Assembly: GCF_016861915.1 (NCBI RefSeq) | Contig: NZ_BOLX01000008.1 | Coordinates: 1 to 64,000, forward strand | Direction: 5' to 3' | Length of the DNA: 64,000 nt | Source: Apilactobacillus nanyangensis | Lineage (GTDB): Bacteria > Bacillota > Bacilli > Lactobacillales > Lactobacillaceae | Part shown: positions 43,502 through 54,868 of the stretch, in pieces | Numbering within the stretch: the first letter of the stretch is position 1 | Layout: each line of letters opens with the position of its first letter | Notes under the pieces: generated by a model | The model's database searches: none | What the model saw: the letters and a program-made list of their open reading frames with translations, nothing else | What the model was told of the DNA's origin: nothing | Program-made: the position numbers and the translations under genes

Positions 43502-44260
43502 ATGGAAAACCAACCAACTGTTTTTAGTGAAAAACATCGAGTTACCTACTATGAAGCTGATTTTACTCGTCGTATGACCATTGCGATGATGCTAGATGTT
43601 ATTATTTTAGCTTCTGAAGACCATAGTGATAAGCTTGGTGTCGGTGCTGAATTTGTCCGCCAGTTCGGAGTTACTTGGGTTGTTATTCAATACGATGTTC
43701 ATATTAACCGTATGCCAGTGGTTGATGAAAATATCACCATTAACACTAAATCAAAGTCATACAACAAGTACTTTGCCTACCGTGAATTCACCATTGAAAG
43801 TGAATCCGGTGAAGTGTTAATGCACATGACTGGTCTATGGGCAGCAATGAACTACAAGGAAAGAAAGATTGCTTCGATTCCAAAGGAAACAGTGGAACCA
43901 TTTGGTGCTGAAAAGGTTAACCAAGTTCCTAAGATGCCTAAACCACAAAAGGTTCAATATAACGAAGAAACTAAACAAAGCTTCCGCGTAAGATATACAG
44001 ATATTGATTCAAACCAACACGTAAACAATGCTCATTACATGGATTGGATGGTAAACGTCTTACCAGCTGACTTCTTGACCAACCATACGCCAACTCATTT
44101 CTTATTAAGATACGAAAATGAAGTTAAATATGGTTCAACCGTAGAAAGCTACTACGACATGGAAGAACAAGAAGATGGTTCAATTTTAACTAAGCATGAA
44201 ATTATGAGTGGCGACAGTCATTCTGCAATTGCCAACATTACTTGGCGCAAAAATGATTAA
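43502..44260 (+). CDS. fat: Acyl-ACP thioesterase
   Basis: Releases fatty acids from acyl carrier protein. The 252-aa protein has two hotdog halves typical of FAT enzymes: the first with TYYEADFTRRMT and FGVTWVVIQYDV, the second with FRVRYTDIDSNQHVNNAHYMDWM, which carries the catalytic Asp/Asn/His cluster. ATG after AGGAGTG, 12 nt after rsmI. Chain-length preference is unknown. Confidence 0.9.
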   Translation: MENQPTVFSEKHRVTYYEADFTRRMTIAMMLDVIILASEDHSDKLGVGAEFVRQFGVTWVVIQYDVHINRMPVVDENITINTKSKSYNKYFAYREFTIESESGEVLMHMTGLWAAMNYKERKIASIPKETVEPFGAEKVNQVPKMPKPQKVQYNEETKQSFRVRYTDIDSNQHVNNAHYMDWMVNVLPADFLTNHTPTHFLLRYENEVKYGSTVESYYDMEEQEDGSILTKHEIMSGDSHSAIANITWRKND

Positions 44261-44268
44261 ATATTTCT

Positions 44269-44307
44269 GGGTGTGTTCATTTTTATTATGGAGACACCTA
44301 TTTTTTT
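44269..44307 (+). terminator. Terminator after fat
   Basis: Imperfect stem GGTGTGTTC against GAGACACC, then seven T. TATAAT (44310-44315) follows at once and may be the tsaB -10. Confidence 0.55.
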
Positions 44308-44371
44308 GTTATAATTTATTTTAGAATTATTACGTATATTAATAAAGTTATTAGGGAGACGGAAAAACAGG

Positions 44372-45100
44372 ATGAAAGTATTGTCTTTAGATACATCCAA
44401 TCGACAACTAACTGTTGCTATTTTGGATGACAATCAAATATTAGCGACAGAAACAACTACTGTTCATCAAAAGCATGCGGAATATTTACTTCCAATTATT
44501 GATGAACTAATGAAAAAGGTGGACTTAATACCATCTGACTTACAAAGAGTTGTTGTGGCAGACGGTCCAGGATCATACACTGGAATCAGAATTGCGACTG
44601 CTACAGCTAAAACTTTGGCATACACTTTAGAAATTGAACTAGTTGGTGTATCAAGTTTGCAGACTCTAGCGCTAAACATTAAGCAAGAAGGCAGTCTGGT
44701 AATGCCAATTTTTGACGCTAGAAACAATAACGTTTTTTCTGGACTTTACGAAATTAAGAATGGCATTCCAGAAAACGTCTTAGAGGATTGTCATACTGAC
44801 TTTGATAAATGGTTAGACAGAATCGATAGCAAAGATAAGACTGTATATGCTGTCGGTACCGACGCACCACATTTTGAAGATGCATTGAAGAAGAAGTTCG
44901 ATGACAAAGTTATTTTTACTGATAGTTTTGATAACTTGCCACAAGCTGCTAGATTAGGTTTATATGGCCAAACATTAGAACCTGTAAAAGACATTCATGC
45001 ATTTGTACCAAGATATTTACGTTTGACTAAAGCTGAAGCAGATTGGAAACAAAATCATCCCGGGGAAGAAGTTACTTCATATGTTGAAAAAGTTAATTAA
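44372..45100 (+). CDS. tsaB: tRNA t6A37 synthesis partner TsaB
   Basis: An inactive TsaD-like partner needed to build t6A at position 37 of ANN-decoding tRNAs. The 242-aa protein has LSLDTSNRQLTVAIL, HAEYLLPIID, and GPGSYTGIRIATATAKTLA, the family signature. ATG after AGGGAGAC. Overlaps rimI by 20 nt, so translation is probably coupled. Confidence 0.93.
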   Translation: MKVLSLDTSNRQLTVAILDDNQILATETTTVHQKHAEYLLPIIDELMKKVDLIPSDLQRVVVADGPGSYTGIRIATATAKTLAYTLEIELVGVSSLQTLALNIKQEGSLVMPIFDARNNNVFSGLYEIKNGIPENVLEDCHTDFDKWLDRIDSKDKTVYAVGTDAPHFEDALKKKFDDKVIFTDSFDNLPQAARLGLYGQTLEPVKDIHAFVPRYLRLTKAEADWKQNHPGEEVTSYVEKVN

Positions 45101-45680
45101 TTGGTATCAGAAAAAACTTGTGAATACCGCGCACCTAATGAAAAAGGAACACTTAAATATCAAGAACCATATCGTAAAGATTAATGGCGATAAGTTTTAC
45201 TTGGCTAAAGCAATGGTTACCGATATTCCAGAAATGGTTGATATCGAACGTGACGTCTACGATGGTAAGGCACCATGGACTGACGAAGCATTTTTACCTG
45301 AGCTAAAGCCACGCTTGGATCGTTTTTATTTACTATTACGTCAAGAAGATGAACTAGTTGCCTTTATTGGTAGTTCTTTAAACGATAAACAAGGTGACTG
45401 TCATATTTCAAACGTTGCTGTAAAACCAGAGTACCAAGAGCGAGGATTAGGTTACTTCCTAATTGCTAAGATTATCAAGAAGGCTCGTCAGTTGAATTAC
45501 AAGACTGTTTCTTTGGAAGTAAGAATTAGTAACGTAAAAGCTCAAAGATTGTATTCTGACTTAGGGTTCAAACAAGTTGGTGTAAAGAAGGATTACTACG
45601 ACGGTGATCACGAAGATGCCGTTGATATGGTTTTAGATTTAAGTCTATACGAAACTATTCCAAATAACTTTGGAATTTAA
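45081..45680 (+). CDS. rimI: Ribosomal-protein alanine N-acetyltransferase RimI
   Basis: GNAT acetyltransferase that modifies ribosomal protein S18 in the classical case. The 199-aa protein has an N-terminal extension of about 40 basic residues before the core. The acetyl-CoA site is [16 protein letters not shown], followed by [26 protein letters not shown] 45081 lies inside tsaB. The stop overlaps the region of the tsaD leader. Target beyond S18 cannot be read. Confidence 0.9.
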   Translation: MLKKLINWYQKKLVNTAHLMKKEHLNIKNHIVKINGDKFYLAKAMVTDIPEMVDIERDVYDGKAPWTDEAFLPELKPRLDRFYLLLRQEDELVAFIGSSLNDKQGDCHISNVAVKPEYQERGLGYFLIAKIIKKARQLNYKTVSLEVRISNVKAQRLYSDLGFKQVGVKKDYYDGDHEDAVDMVLDLSLYETIPNNFGI

Positions 45681-45697
45681 TGAAACGAGGTTTTTTT

Positions 45698-46726
45698 GTG
45701 CAACCACATATAATTATGTCTTTTGAATCTAGTTGTGATGAAACTAGTGTGGCCATTATCGAAGATGGCGAAAAAATATTATCAAACGTTGTTGCAACGC
45801 AAATCAATAGTCACAAGCGATTTGGTGGAGTGGTTCCAGAAGTCGCAAGTAGACATCACATTGAACAAATTACTATCTGTGTTGAAGATGCAATGAAACA
45901 AGCTGATGTTTCATACGATGACATCGACGCAATCGCTGTGACATATGGTCCCGGGTTAGTTGGAGCACTATTAATTGGTGTTACTGCTGCCAAGACCATT
46001 GCATGGGCTCATAATATCCCATTAATTCCTGTTAACCATATTGCCGGTCACATCTTGGCTAGTCGTTTTGTTACCAAGATTAACTATCCAGCTTTGGCAT
46101 TAGTTGTTTCCGGTGGCCATACTGAATTAGTCTTAATGAAAGAAGAGGGCGACTTTAAGATTATCGGTGAAACTAGGGATGACGCTGCTGGTGAAGCATA
46201 CGATAAGGTTGGTCGAGTGTTGGGAATTAACTACCCAGCCGGCCCTAAAGTTGATGCAATGGCAGCCGAAGGTAAGGATGCCTTTGACTTCCCACGTGCG
46301 ATGGAAAAAGAAGATAACTTCGACTTTTCATTCAGTGGATTAAAGAGTGCGTTTCTAAACACTACTCACCATGCTGATCAAATTCATGAAGAATTGGATA
46401 AGAACGATTTGGCGGCTAGTTTCCAAAGTGCCGTCGTTGATGTTTTAGTCGATAAGACCACTAGAGCATTACAAGACTATCCAGTTTCTCAATTAATCTT
46501 GGCTGGTGGAGTTGCCGCTAATAAGGGGCTTCGCAGTGCTTTAGAAGAGGCGATTGATAAGATTGATACAACTGAATTAATCAAGGTACCAAACAAACTT
46601 TGTGGTGATAACGCCGCAATGATAGGTGCAGCCGGATACGTCATGGCAAAGAAAAATGTCTTTGCTGGCGTTGACTTGAATGCTGATCCAAGTTTGGAAT
46701 TTGACCTTTTAGAAGATGAAGAATAA
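45698..46726 (+). CDS. tsaD: tRNA N6-threonylcarbamoyladenosine transferase TsaD
   Basis: Catalytic subunit transferring the threonylcarbamoyl group to A37. I start at GTG 45698, seven bases after ACGAGG, giving 342 aa. The in-frame ATG 45680 lies before that ribosome site. Motifs are [13 protein letters not shown], the metal-binding [28 protein letters not shown] and [12 protein letters not shown]. With TsaB here; TsaE and TsaC are elsewhere. Confidence 0.94.
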   Translation: MQPHIIMSFESSCDETSVAIIEDGEKILSNVVATQINSHKRFGGVVPEVASRHHIEQITICVEDAMKQADVSYDDIDAIAVTYGPGLVGALLIGVTAAKTIAWAHNIPLIPVNHIAGHILASRFVTKINYPALALVVSGGHTELVLMKEEGDFKIIGETRDDAAGEAYDKVGRVLGINYPAGPKVDAMAAEGKDAFDFPRAMEKEDNFDFSFSGLKSAFLNTTHHADQIHEELDKNDLAASFQSAVVDVLVDKTTRALQDYPVSQLILAGGVAANKGLRSALEEAIDKIDTTELIKVPNKLCGDNAAMIGAAGYVMAKKNVFAGVDLNADPSLEFDLLEDEE

Positions 46727-46761
46727 AAAAAGATGAATCCGTTTTGGATTCATCTTTTTTA
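46725..46761. terminator. Bidirectional terminator between tsaD and the ABC-F gene
   Basis: GATGAATCC (46732-46740) pairs with GGATTCATC (46746-46754), extended by A/T runs on both sides. Confidence 0.88.
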
Positions 46762-46763
46762 TT

Positions 46764-48710
46764 TTATTCAAGTTCCATCATTGCATTTTCCCAATTGGTT
46801 TCAATCTCTTCAATCTTTGCGTTGATATCGGTTAGTTTAGCTTGTAAATCATTAAGTTTTCCAATGTCATTTAAGTTTTCAGGTTTAACCATTTCTGCTT
46901 CAATGGCTGTTTTATCCTTTTGAGCATCGTCAAGTTGTGATTCCAAATCCTCAACTTGACGTTTTAGTTTTCTTTGCTGCTTTTGCAACTCTTTGTTAGC
47001 AATGAATTCTTTTTGATTTTGTGACTTTGGCTTTGTATCGAAAACATCTTCAGTCTTAGCTTGTTCTTCTTTTTTGTGTTCCTCAATGGCCGCTTGTTCT
47101 TCCTTCTTTTCAACATAATAGTTGTAGTTACCAAGGAATAGTTCACTACCATCAGGGGATAGTTCAACGATTTGGGTGGCTAACTTATTGATGAAGTATC
47201 TATCGTGAGATACGAATAAAATGGTCCCATCAAAGTTGATTAATGCATTTTCCAACACTTCACGACTATCGATGTCCAAATGGTTGGTAGGTTCATCCAG
47301 GATTAAAAAGTTATCGTGATTCATTGATAACTTAGTTAAGACTAGTCGGGCTTTTTCACCACCAGAAAGATTACCGACCACTTTTTCAACGTCTTCACCA
47401 GAGAACAAGAAACTACCTAGAATTGAACGAATACGTTGTTCAGGATAAGTAGGATAGTCGTCCCAAATTTCATTTAAGACAGTCTTGTTAGGGTGTAAGT
47501 TATCTTGATGTTGATCGTAGTATCCGATTTGGACGCCGGTACCTCGTTCAATCTTACCAGATTGTAGTGGTAATTGCTTCATGATGGTCTTTAGCAATGT
47601 TGATTTACCAATTCCGTTTGGTCCGATTAATGCGACAGCTTGATTACGTTTAACATCAATATTGATGTTTTTAGATAGAATCTGATGATCATATCCGATT
47701 GCGGCATCACGCACATTTAAAACGACGTTTCCGCTTTGCTTTTCAGGCGTAAATGAAAGACGTGCTGATTTATCATCGCGCGTTGGTGCGGCGATTTTTT
47801 CCATTTTCTCCAACTGAGTTCGTCTGGATTGAGCTCGTTTGGTAGTGGATGCACGGACGATATTTTTATCAACAAAATCTTTCATCTCTTTGATTTTCTT
47901 TTGTTGTTTTTCGTATTCCTTTAGTTGATGTTGGTAATTAAGTTGCTTTTGTTCAACATAACTAGAGTAGTTCCCCACATAATGGGTCATGTGACCTTGT
48001 GTTAAATCGTAGACTTGATCGACAATCTTATCCATGAAGAAACGGTCATGGGAAATTATTAGAAGGGCACCATGATAACTCTTTAGATAATCTTCCAACC
48101 AACTGATGGTCTTAACATCAATATGGTTGGTAGGTTCGTCTAGAATTAATAGGTCCTTCTTTTGTAGAAGTAATTTCGCCATTGCTAGTTGGGTTTGTTG
48201 ACCACCAGACAATTCGCTAATCTTATGGTCGTACATTTCCTCACCAAAGCCAAAACCGTTTAGCACAGCTTTGATTTCAGCTTGATAAGAAAAACCATTC
48301 TTAGCAGAAAACTCAGCTTGAAGTTGATCATAAGTTTGTGAAACTTCGTCTAGCTTATCTGGATCCGAGTTAATGTTTGGATCGGCCATTTTGTTTTCGT
48401 ATTCGTGAATTTTATTTTCTAAAGCGATTAAATCAGCAAAAACATTGGTCATTTCTTCAATGATGGTGGCATCAGAAGTAAGGCCAGTATTTTGGGCTAA
48501 GTACCCAATTGTGATACCTTTTTTGGTGGTGACTTCGCCTTCATCGATTGGTTCATCGCCCAAAATCATTTTCACTAAGGTTGACTTACCAGCACCGTTT
48601 CTACCAACCAAGGCAACTTTACTGTTTTCTTCGATACTCAAGTTAACGCTTGTGAAAAGATCTTGCCCACCAAATCTCTTTGTCATTTTATTTGCTTGTA
48701 AAATAATCAT
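46764..48710 (-). CDS. ydiF: ABC-F family ATP-binding protein (YdiF-type)
   Basis: A soluble twin-ATPase protein; ABC-F members act on the ribosome and are not transporters. The 648 aa contain two cassettes: Walker A GRNGAGKST and GPNGIGKST, signatures LSGGQQ and LSGGEK, Walker B LLILDEPTNHID and FLILDEPTNHLD. An interdomain linker with KRAQSRRTQLEKM and a C-terminal coiled coil (last about 80 residues) follow. I start at ATG 48710, six bases after AGGAGGTG; an in-frame GTG at 48719 lies within that site. It is divergent from rex. Confidence 0.93.
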   Translation of the reverse strand: MIILQANKMTKRFGGQDLFTSVNLSIEENSKVALVGRNGAGKSTLVKMILGDEPIDEGEVTTKKGITIGYLAQNTGLTSDATIIEEMTNVFADLIALENKIHEYENKMADPNINSDPDKLDEVSQTYDQLQAEFSAKNGFSYQAEIKAVLNGFGFGEEMYDHKISELSGGQQTQLAMAKLLLQKKDLLILDEPTNHIDVKTISWLEDYLKSYHGALLIISHDRFFMDKIVDQVYDLTQGHMTHYVGNYSSYVEQKQLNYQHQLKEYEKQQKKIKEMKDFVDKNIVRASTTKRAQSRRTQLEKMEKIAAPTRDDKSARLSFTPEKQSGNVVLNVRDAAIGYDHQILSKNINIDVKRNQAVALIGPNGIGKSTLLKTIMKQLPLQSGKIERGTGVQIGYYDQHQDNLHPNKTVLNEIWDDYPTYPEQRIRSILGSFLFSGEDVEKVVGNLSGGEKARLVLTKLSMNHDNFLILDEPTNHLDIDSREVLENALINFDGTILFVSHDRYFINKLATQIVELSPDGSELFLGNYNYYVEKKEEQAAIEEHKKEEQAKTEDVFDTKPKSQNQKEFIANKELQKQQRKLKRQVEDLESQLDDAQKDKTAIEAEMVKPENLNDIGKLNDLQAKLTDINAKIEEIETNWENAMMELE

Positions 48711-48802
48711 AAAATTCACCTCCTAATTATCTTGTTTTATCAGTAATATTCACTATTTTAGCATATTATCCCCGATAAATTAAAATGTTCAATCTTTTTT
48801 AG

Positions 48803-48824
48803 TAGATGATAATATTTTCACAAA
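48803..48824 (+). promoter_or_regulatory. Possible Rex operator upstream of rex
   Basis: The right half TTTTCACAA matches the Rex-operator half-site (TTGTGAA...TTCACAA). The left half is degenerate (GATGATAAT). It could support autoregulation, but only one half is good. Confidence 0.3.
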
Positions 48825-48879
48825 CTTTGTTTTTATGATAGAATACATAAATGTTATGAAAGATTCGGGAGGGAACATT

Positions 48880-49512
48880 TTGGATATTAAAATTCCTAGG
48901 GCAACGGCTAAAAGATTGCCTATGTATTATCGATATCTTAGCGGTTTACATGACGCGAAAATAAAGAGAATATCCTCTAGTACTTTTGCTGAAGCAGTTC
49001 AAGTTGATTCAGCAACCATTAGAAGAGATTTATCTTATTTTGGAGCTCTTGGAAAACGTGGATATGGATACGAAGTTGATAATTTATTAGACTTCTTCAA
49101 GAAGATTCTAAATCAAGATCACTTAACAAATGTTGCATTAGTCGGTTTAGGTAATTTGGGTCAAGCCTTACTACACTTTAATTTTCATAAAGATAGTAAC
49201 GTAAGAATCTCAGCTGCCTTTGATATTCATGACGACATGATTAACACTGTTCAAAGTGGTGTACCAGTATACGATGTTAAAGACTTACAAGAACAATTAA
49301 GAGATCAACAAATTGAAGTAGTTATTTTTACTGTTCCAGCAACCGTAGTTCAAGATTTGTGTGATGAAGCCGTAAAGGGTGGAGCAAAAGGTATCATGAA
49401 CTTTACTTCAAAACGTTTATCAGTTCCCAAAAATGTCAGAGTACAAAACGTTGATTTAACTAACGAATTACAAACATTAATTTACTTCATTGAACACTAT
49501 GAAGGTGAATAG
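48880..49512 (+). CDS. rex: Redox-sensing transcriptional repressor Rex
   Basis: Senses the NADH/NAD+ ratio and represses fermentation and respiration genes. I place the start at TTG 48880, six bases after GGGAGG, giving 210 aa, the normal Rex length; the ATG at 48835 would add 15 residues with no ribosome site. The N-terminal winged helix has [20 protein letters not shown], and the Rossmann domain [14 protein letters not shown]. It precedes groESL, as in other Firmicutes. Confidence 0.95.
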   Translation: MDIKIPRATAKRLPMYYRYLSGLHDAKIKRISSSTFAEAVQVDSATIRRDLSYFGALGKRGYGYEVDNLLDFFKKILNQDHLTNVALVGLGNLGQALLHFNFHKDSNVRISAAFDIHDDMINTVQSGVPVYDVKDLQEQLRDQQIEVVIFTVPATVVQDLCDEAVKGGAKGIMNFTSKRLSVPKNVRVQNVDLTNELQTLIYFIEHYEGE

Positions 49513-49573
49513 GAAAGATGAGCCATTGGCCCATCTTTTTTTGTAGGATTATATCGTGTAGGGTTTAAAATTC

Positions 49574-49602
49574 TTGCATATGAATCTAAAAAATAATATA
49601 TT
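49574..49602 (+). promoter_or_regulatory. groESL promoter
   Basis: TTGCAT (49574-49579), 17 bp, TATATT (49597-49602), with the CIRCE element immediately downstream. Confidence 0.65.
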
Positions 49603-49613
49603 ATTTATAGTGA

Positions 49614-49640
49614 TTAGCACTTATAATAAATGACTGCTAA
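49614..49640 (+). promoter_or_regulatory. CIRCE element (HrcA operator)
   Basis: TTAGCACTT, nine bases, GACTGCTAA. This matches the CIRCE inverted repeat TTAGCACTC-N9-GAGTGCTAA except for one base in each arm. It overlaps the predicted start of groESL and implies HrcA repression relieved by heat. hrcA is not in the window. Confidence 0.9.
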
Positions 49641-49679
49641 TACTGATAAAAGACATTAAAAAAAGTGAGGTCAAGCAAA

Positions 49680-49964
49680 ATGTTAAAACCATTGGGTGAT
49701 CGTGTAATTATTGAAGCACAAGAAGCTAAAGAAGAAACAGTTGGAGGCATTGTGTTAGCAAATAATGCTAAAGAAAAGCCACAAACTGGTAAAGTTGTTG
49801 CCGTTGGAAACGGTAGAGTTTTAGACAATGGCCAAACTGTTACACCAGAAGTTAAGAAGGGTGACGAAGTTGTTTATGACAAGTATTCAGGTACTTCAGT
49901 AGACTACGATGGTCAAAAATATTTAGTACTAAAAGAAAGCGACATTTTAGCAGTCGTTGAATAA
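49680..49964 (+). CDS. groS: Co-chaperonin GroES
   Basis: Lid of the GroEL chamber. ATG 49680 follows GTGAGG by nine bases, giving 94 aa beginning [20 protein letters not shown]. The mobile loop [18 protein letters not shown] and the [10 protein letters not shown] region are standard. The in-frame upstream GTG at 49665 lies in the ribosome site. First gene of the CIRCE-controlled operon. Confidence 0.95.
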   Translation: MLKPLGDRVIIEAQEAKEETVGGIVLANNAKEKPQTGKVVAVGNGRVLDNGQTVTPEVKKGDEVVYDKYSGTSVDYDGQKYLVLKESDILAVVE

Positions 49965-49992
49965 AAAGAAAAACTTATTATGGGGTGAATAA

Positions 49993-51609
<1,617 letters not shown>

Positions 51610-51610
51610 C

Positions 51611-51639
51611 AAAAAAGGTTCCCTGTGGGAACCTTTTTT
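51611..51639 (+). terminator. groESL terminator
   Basis: AAAAAAGGTTCCC (51611-51623) pairs with GGGAACCTTTTTT (51627-51639). Confidence 0.9.
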
Positions 51640-51712
51640 GTTTTGCCTTGTTTTTAATCTATTACATTTGTATAATTTATTAATAGTAATATAAAACGAA
51701 AGGATAACGACT

Positions 51713-52810
51713 ATGCTAAAATTCGAAATTATCGTTTCTCTGTTCGCGACAATGCTAATTTCTGCTGTGGTAACACCGTTCATTAGAAAGCTAGCATTTC
51801 GCTGGGGAGCTATTGATAGTCCAAATAAGCGAAGAATGAATAAAATTCCAATGCCGACATTAGGGGGATTGGCAATATTTTTTTCGTATACGATTGCAAC
51901 GATGTTTCTATTAAGAAGCCAGATGCCAACCCACCAACTTTATGGAATGTTTGCGGGTCAGGTAATTATCATTATTACAGGAATAATCGATGATATTATT
52001 GTCTTAAAGCCTCGCCAAAAGGTATTTGGAATTAGCTTGGCAGCAATCATTGTTTATTTCTTCGGAAATATTCAAATGAGTAATGTATCATTACCATTCA
52101 TTGGAACTTTTAGTTTGGGATGGTTAAGTTTACCGGTTACTCTAATTTGGATTTTAGCAATCACTAATGCCGTTAACTTAATTGACGGTCTAGATGGATT
52201 AGCAACAGGGGTGGCAGTTATTGCTTTGACCACCATGGGAATTACCGGGTTCTTCTTCCTAAATGTTGGAAACGTTTATGTTTCAATCATGATTTTTGCA
52301 CTAGTTGCAGCATGTTTAGGATTTTTACCTTATAACTTTTTCCCAGCTAGAATTTATCTAGGGGATACTGGTTCATTGTTCATCGGTTTCATGATTTCAA
52401 TCTTCTCATTGAACGGATTGAAGAATGCGACATTTATTACCGTAATTATTCCAGTGATTATCCTTGGTGTTCCAATCACTGACACAATTTACGCAATCCT
52501 ACGTAGAATGTTAAACAAGCAACCAATTATGCATGCAGACAAACGACACTTACATCACCGTTTGATGCAAATCGGATTGACTCATCGTCAAACTGTATTA
52601 GTAATCTATGGAATTGCTTTGATTTTCTCATTCATTTCATTGCTATACCCAATCTCAACAATTTGGGGTTCAATATTACTAACGATTGCAACGTTAATCG
52701 GTTTGGAACTATTCGTTGAATCAATCGGTTTAGCGGGTAAGGATAGACAACCATTACTAAACGCAATTAAAAAAGTCGTTAAAGAAAACACAAGTAAAGA
52801 TAACCACTAA
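51713..52810 (+). CDS. tagO: UDP-GlcNAc:undecaprenyl-phosphate GlcNAc-1-phosphate transferase (TagO/WecA)
   Basis: Starts wall teichoic acid and other glycan synthesis by placing GlcNAc-1-P on undecaprenyl phosphate. The 365-aa protein has about eleven membrane helices and the family loops: GGLAIFFSY, DDIIVLKPRQK, NLIDGLDGLATG with the catalytic aspartates, YLGDTGSLFIGF and HADKRHLHHRLM. ATG after CGAAAGG. Its product is the acceptor for TagA (3993). A terminator follows and overlaps the stop codon of yvyE. Confidence 0.93.
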   Translation: MLKFEIIVSLFATMLISAVVTPFIRKLAFRWGAIDSPNKRRMNKIPMPTLGGLAIFFSYTIATMFLLRSQMPTHQLYGMFAGQVIIIITGIIDDIIVLKPRQKVFGISLAAIIVYFFGNIQMSNVSLPFIGTFSLGWLSLPVTLIWILAITNAVNLIDGLDGLATGVAVIALTTMGITGFFFLNVGNVYVSIMIFALVAACLGFLPYNFFPARIYLGDTGSLFIGFMISIFSLNGLKNATFITVIIPVIILGVPITDTIYAILRRMLNKQPIMHADKRHLHHRLMQIGLTHRQTVLVIYGIALIFSFISLLYPISTIWGSILLTIATLIGLELFVESIGLAGKDRQPLLNAIKKVVKENTSKDNH

Positions 52811-52841
52811 AAAAAGAATGGCCATTTGGTCATTCTTTTTT
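52809..52841. terminator. Bidirectional terminator between tagO and yvyE
   Basis: GAATGGCC (52816-52823) pairs with GGTCATTC (52828-52835), flanked by A and T runs. The yvyE stop codon lies inside the 3' arm. Confidence 0.85.
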
Positions 52842-53480
52842 GTATGGATCATAATCAACTTCAAAGTATTTTTCATCGCCATCGTGCATTTCCACACGAC
52901 CGTTTAGTAAATCAATCACTTTTTGTTTAAATTCTTCAATCTTGGGATTATCAATGGCAACAATCACAGACACCTTGTCGGTATATTGAGTATCGATAAT
53001 GTTAATTCCGTTTTCTTCTAAATGATAATTTAATTGATCAAACAGGTTATAAGCAACCTCGATGGTGATTTCTGTTTGTAAAATCTTTTTAACGATGCCG
53101 ACGTGTTCGATGGCTTTGGTGGTGGCATTACTATAAGCACGGATTAAACCTCCAGCACCTAACTTAATTCCACCGAAGTATCTAGTGACAACGGCAGCAG
53201 TGTTGTGAACACCGATGTTTTTTAACGCTTCTAGTATTGGCACACCAGCAGTTCCTGATGGTTCACCATTATCACTAGCGCGTTGAATTGAATCGTCTTG
53301 GCCAATCACATAGGCATGACAGTTGTGAGTGGCTTTTTTATGTTCTTCTTTGACGCTATTAACGAAAGCAATTGCTTCTTCTTCATTTGAAACTCTAGCG
53401 ATTGAACAGATAAACTGCGATTTTTTGATATCAATCTCGTTGATACCATTTTCTTTAATTGTGAGATAATCTTTTTCCAT
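52830..53480 (-). CDS. yvyE: YigZ/IMPACT family protein
   Basis: A conserved protein of unknown biochemical role, related to eukaryotic IMPACT. The 216-aa protein has the N-terminal IMPACT domain with KKATHNCHAYVIG, the signature SDNGEPSGTAGVPIL and TRYFGGIKLGAGGLIRAYSN, and a C-terminal EF-G-like DUF1949 domain. It is divergent from comFA, an arrangement also seen in other Firmicutes. Confidence 0.92.
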   Translation of the reverse strand: MEKDYLTIKENGINEIDIKKSQFICSIARVSNEEEAIAFVNSVKEEHKKATHNCHAYVIGQDDSIQRASDNGEPSGTAGVPILEALKNIGVHNTAAVVTRYFGGIKLGAGGLIRAYSNATTKAIEHVGIVKKILQTEITIEVAYNLFDQLNYHLEENGINIIDTQYTDKVSVIVAIDNPKIEEFKQKVIDLLNGRVEMHDGDEKYFEVDYDPYKKE

Positions 53481-53536
53481 TTAAATGTTTTCACCTCAGA
53501 AATTAGCTTTTTTCGTACTTAATTATGGTGATAATT

Positions 53537-54868
53537 ATGATTAAAGATGTTTCTGAATTATATGGCAGACAAATCAACGCCACGATGGTTGATAAAAACC
53601 TTTTAGATAATTCAATTGTTCATAAATACGTTCCAATTAAGGTTAACAGTAACAATATCTATTGTAAACGATGCGGACAAAAAACGCCCGTAAACAGGTG
53701 TAAATTGCCCAACAATAATTATTATTGTCCGGTTTGCATTAATTTGGATCGGGTAACTAAAAGTATTCCATTAGTGTATGCAGACGAACCAAATGATTTT
53801 GCAATTAAGCAGCCGGTCTTAACGTGGCAGGGCCAATTAACTAACGAGCAGGAAAAGTGTTCTAAAGATATTATCGAAGTCTTTGATAACAACAAGACAC
53901 ACCTATTATGGGCAGTTACTGGGGCAGGTAAGACGGAAATGCTGTTTAAAGGAATTGAAAAAGCGCTAACTAAGGGCAAACGAGTCTGCATTGCATCACC
54001 GCGAGTAGACGTTTGTGTTGAACTTTACCCGAGAATTAAGGAAGCGTTTGCTAACACATCGATGATTCTTTTACACGGCCGTAATCCACAACCATATCAC
54101 TATGCGCAGCTGACGATTTGCACAACACATCAACTATTGCGATTTTATCGGGCTTTTGATGTCTTGATTATTGATGAGGTTGATTCATTCCCATTTGTAA
54201 ATAATGAGGGACTACATTTTGCTGTCGACAATGCAACGAAAGAAAAGAGTGCCAAACTGTTTTTAACGGCCACACCGACTAATCTAATGACCAAGAAAAT
54301 CAAGACAAACAAGTTAACCGCTAGCTACTTACCAATTCGATTTCACCGGCATCTATTACCTGAGATTAAATTAAAGTATACAAAGAAGTGGCGTGAGAAT
54401 TTGAAGAAACAAAAGCTGCCAAGAATACTGTTGCATAAGATTGACGAAAAGGTTAAAAGAAACCAACGATTTTTGTTGTTTGTGCCCCGCATTGCTGATT
54501 TAAAACCAATCAGTGATATTTTGGCAAAACAGTTTGACGTCAGTAAATGGGAGACCGTCTTTTCTAGTGATGACAAACGAATGGAAAAGGTATCCGATAT
54601 GCGTGAACAACGTAAGCTATTTTTGATTACTACCACTATTTTAGAAAGAGGTGTTACTTTTCCTGGAATCGATGTAATTGTGTTTGGGGCAGAAGACGAG
54701 GCCTTTTCGACATCATCATTGGTACAAATAGCAGGAAGAGTGGGGAGAAAACGTGATCTACCAACTGGTGAAGTTTTATTTTTAGCAGAAGAAAATACAT
54801 TGGCAATTAAAAGTGCCATTAATCAGATCGAGTATATGAATAAGAAGGCGAAAAGGCTAAATGGATAG
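53537..54868 (+). CDS. comFA: DNA uptake helicase ComFA
   Basis: ATP-driven DNA translocase that pulls transforming single strands into the cytoplasm. The about 443-aa protein has an N-terminal zinc finger (CKRCGQ and CPVC), motif I AVTGAGKTEM, motif II IDEVDSFPF, LTATPT, and motif VI QIAGRVGRK. I start at ATG 53537, just after GGTGAT; an in-frame ATG at 53525 has no ribosome site. comFC overlaps its end by 8 nt. Confidence 0.92.
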   Translation: MIKDVSELYGRQINATMVDKNLLDNSIVHKYVPIKVNSNNIYCKRCGQKTPVNRCKLPNNNYYCPVCINLDRVTKSIPLVYADEPNDFAIKQPVLTWQGQLTNEQEKCSKDIIEVFDNNKTHLLWAVTGAGKTEMLFKGIEKALTKGKRVCIASPRVDVCVELYPRIKEAFANTSMILLHGRNPQPYHYAQLTICTTHQLLRFYRAFDVLIIDEVDSFPFVNNEGLHFAVDNATKEKSAKLFLTATPTNLMTKKIKTNKLTASYLPIRFHRHLLPEIKLKYTKKWRENLKKQKLPRILLHKIDEKVKRNQRFLLFVPRIADLKPISDILAKQFDVSKWETVFSSDDKRMEKVSDMREQRKLFLITTTILERGVTFPGIDVIVFGAEDEAFSTSSLVQIAGRVGRKRDLPTGEVLFLAEENTLAIKSAINQIEYMNKKAKRLNG

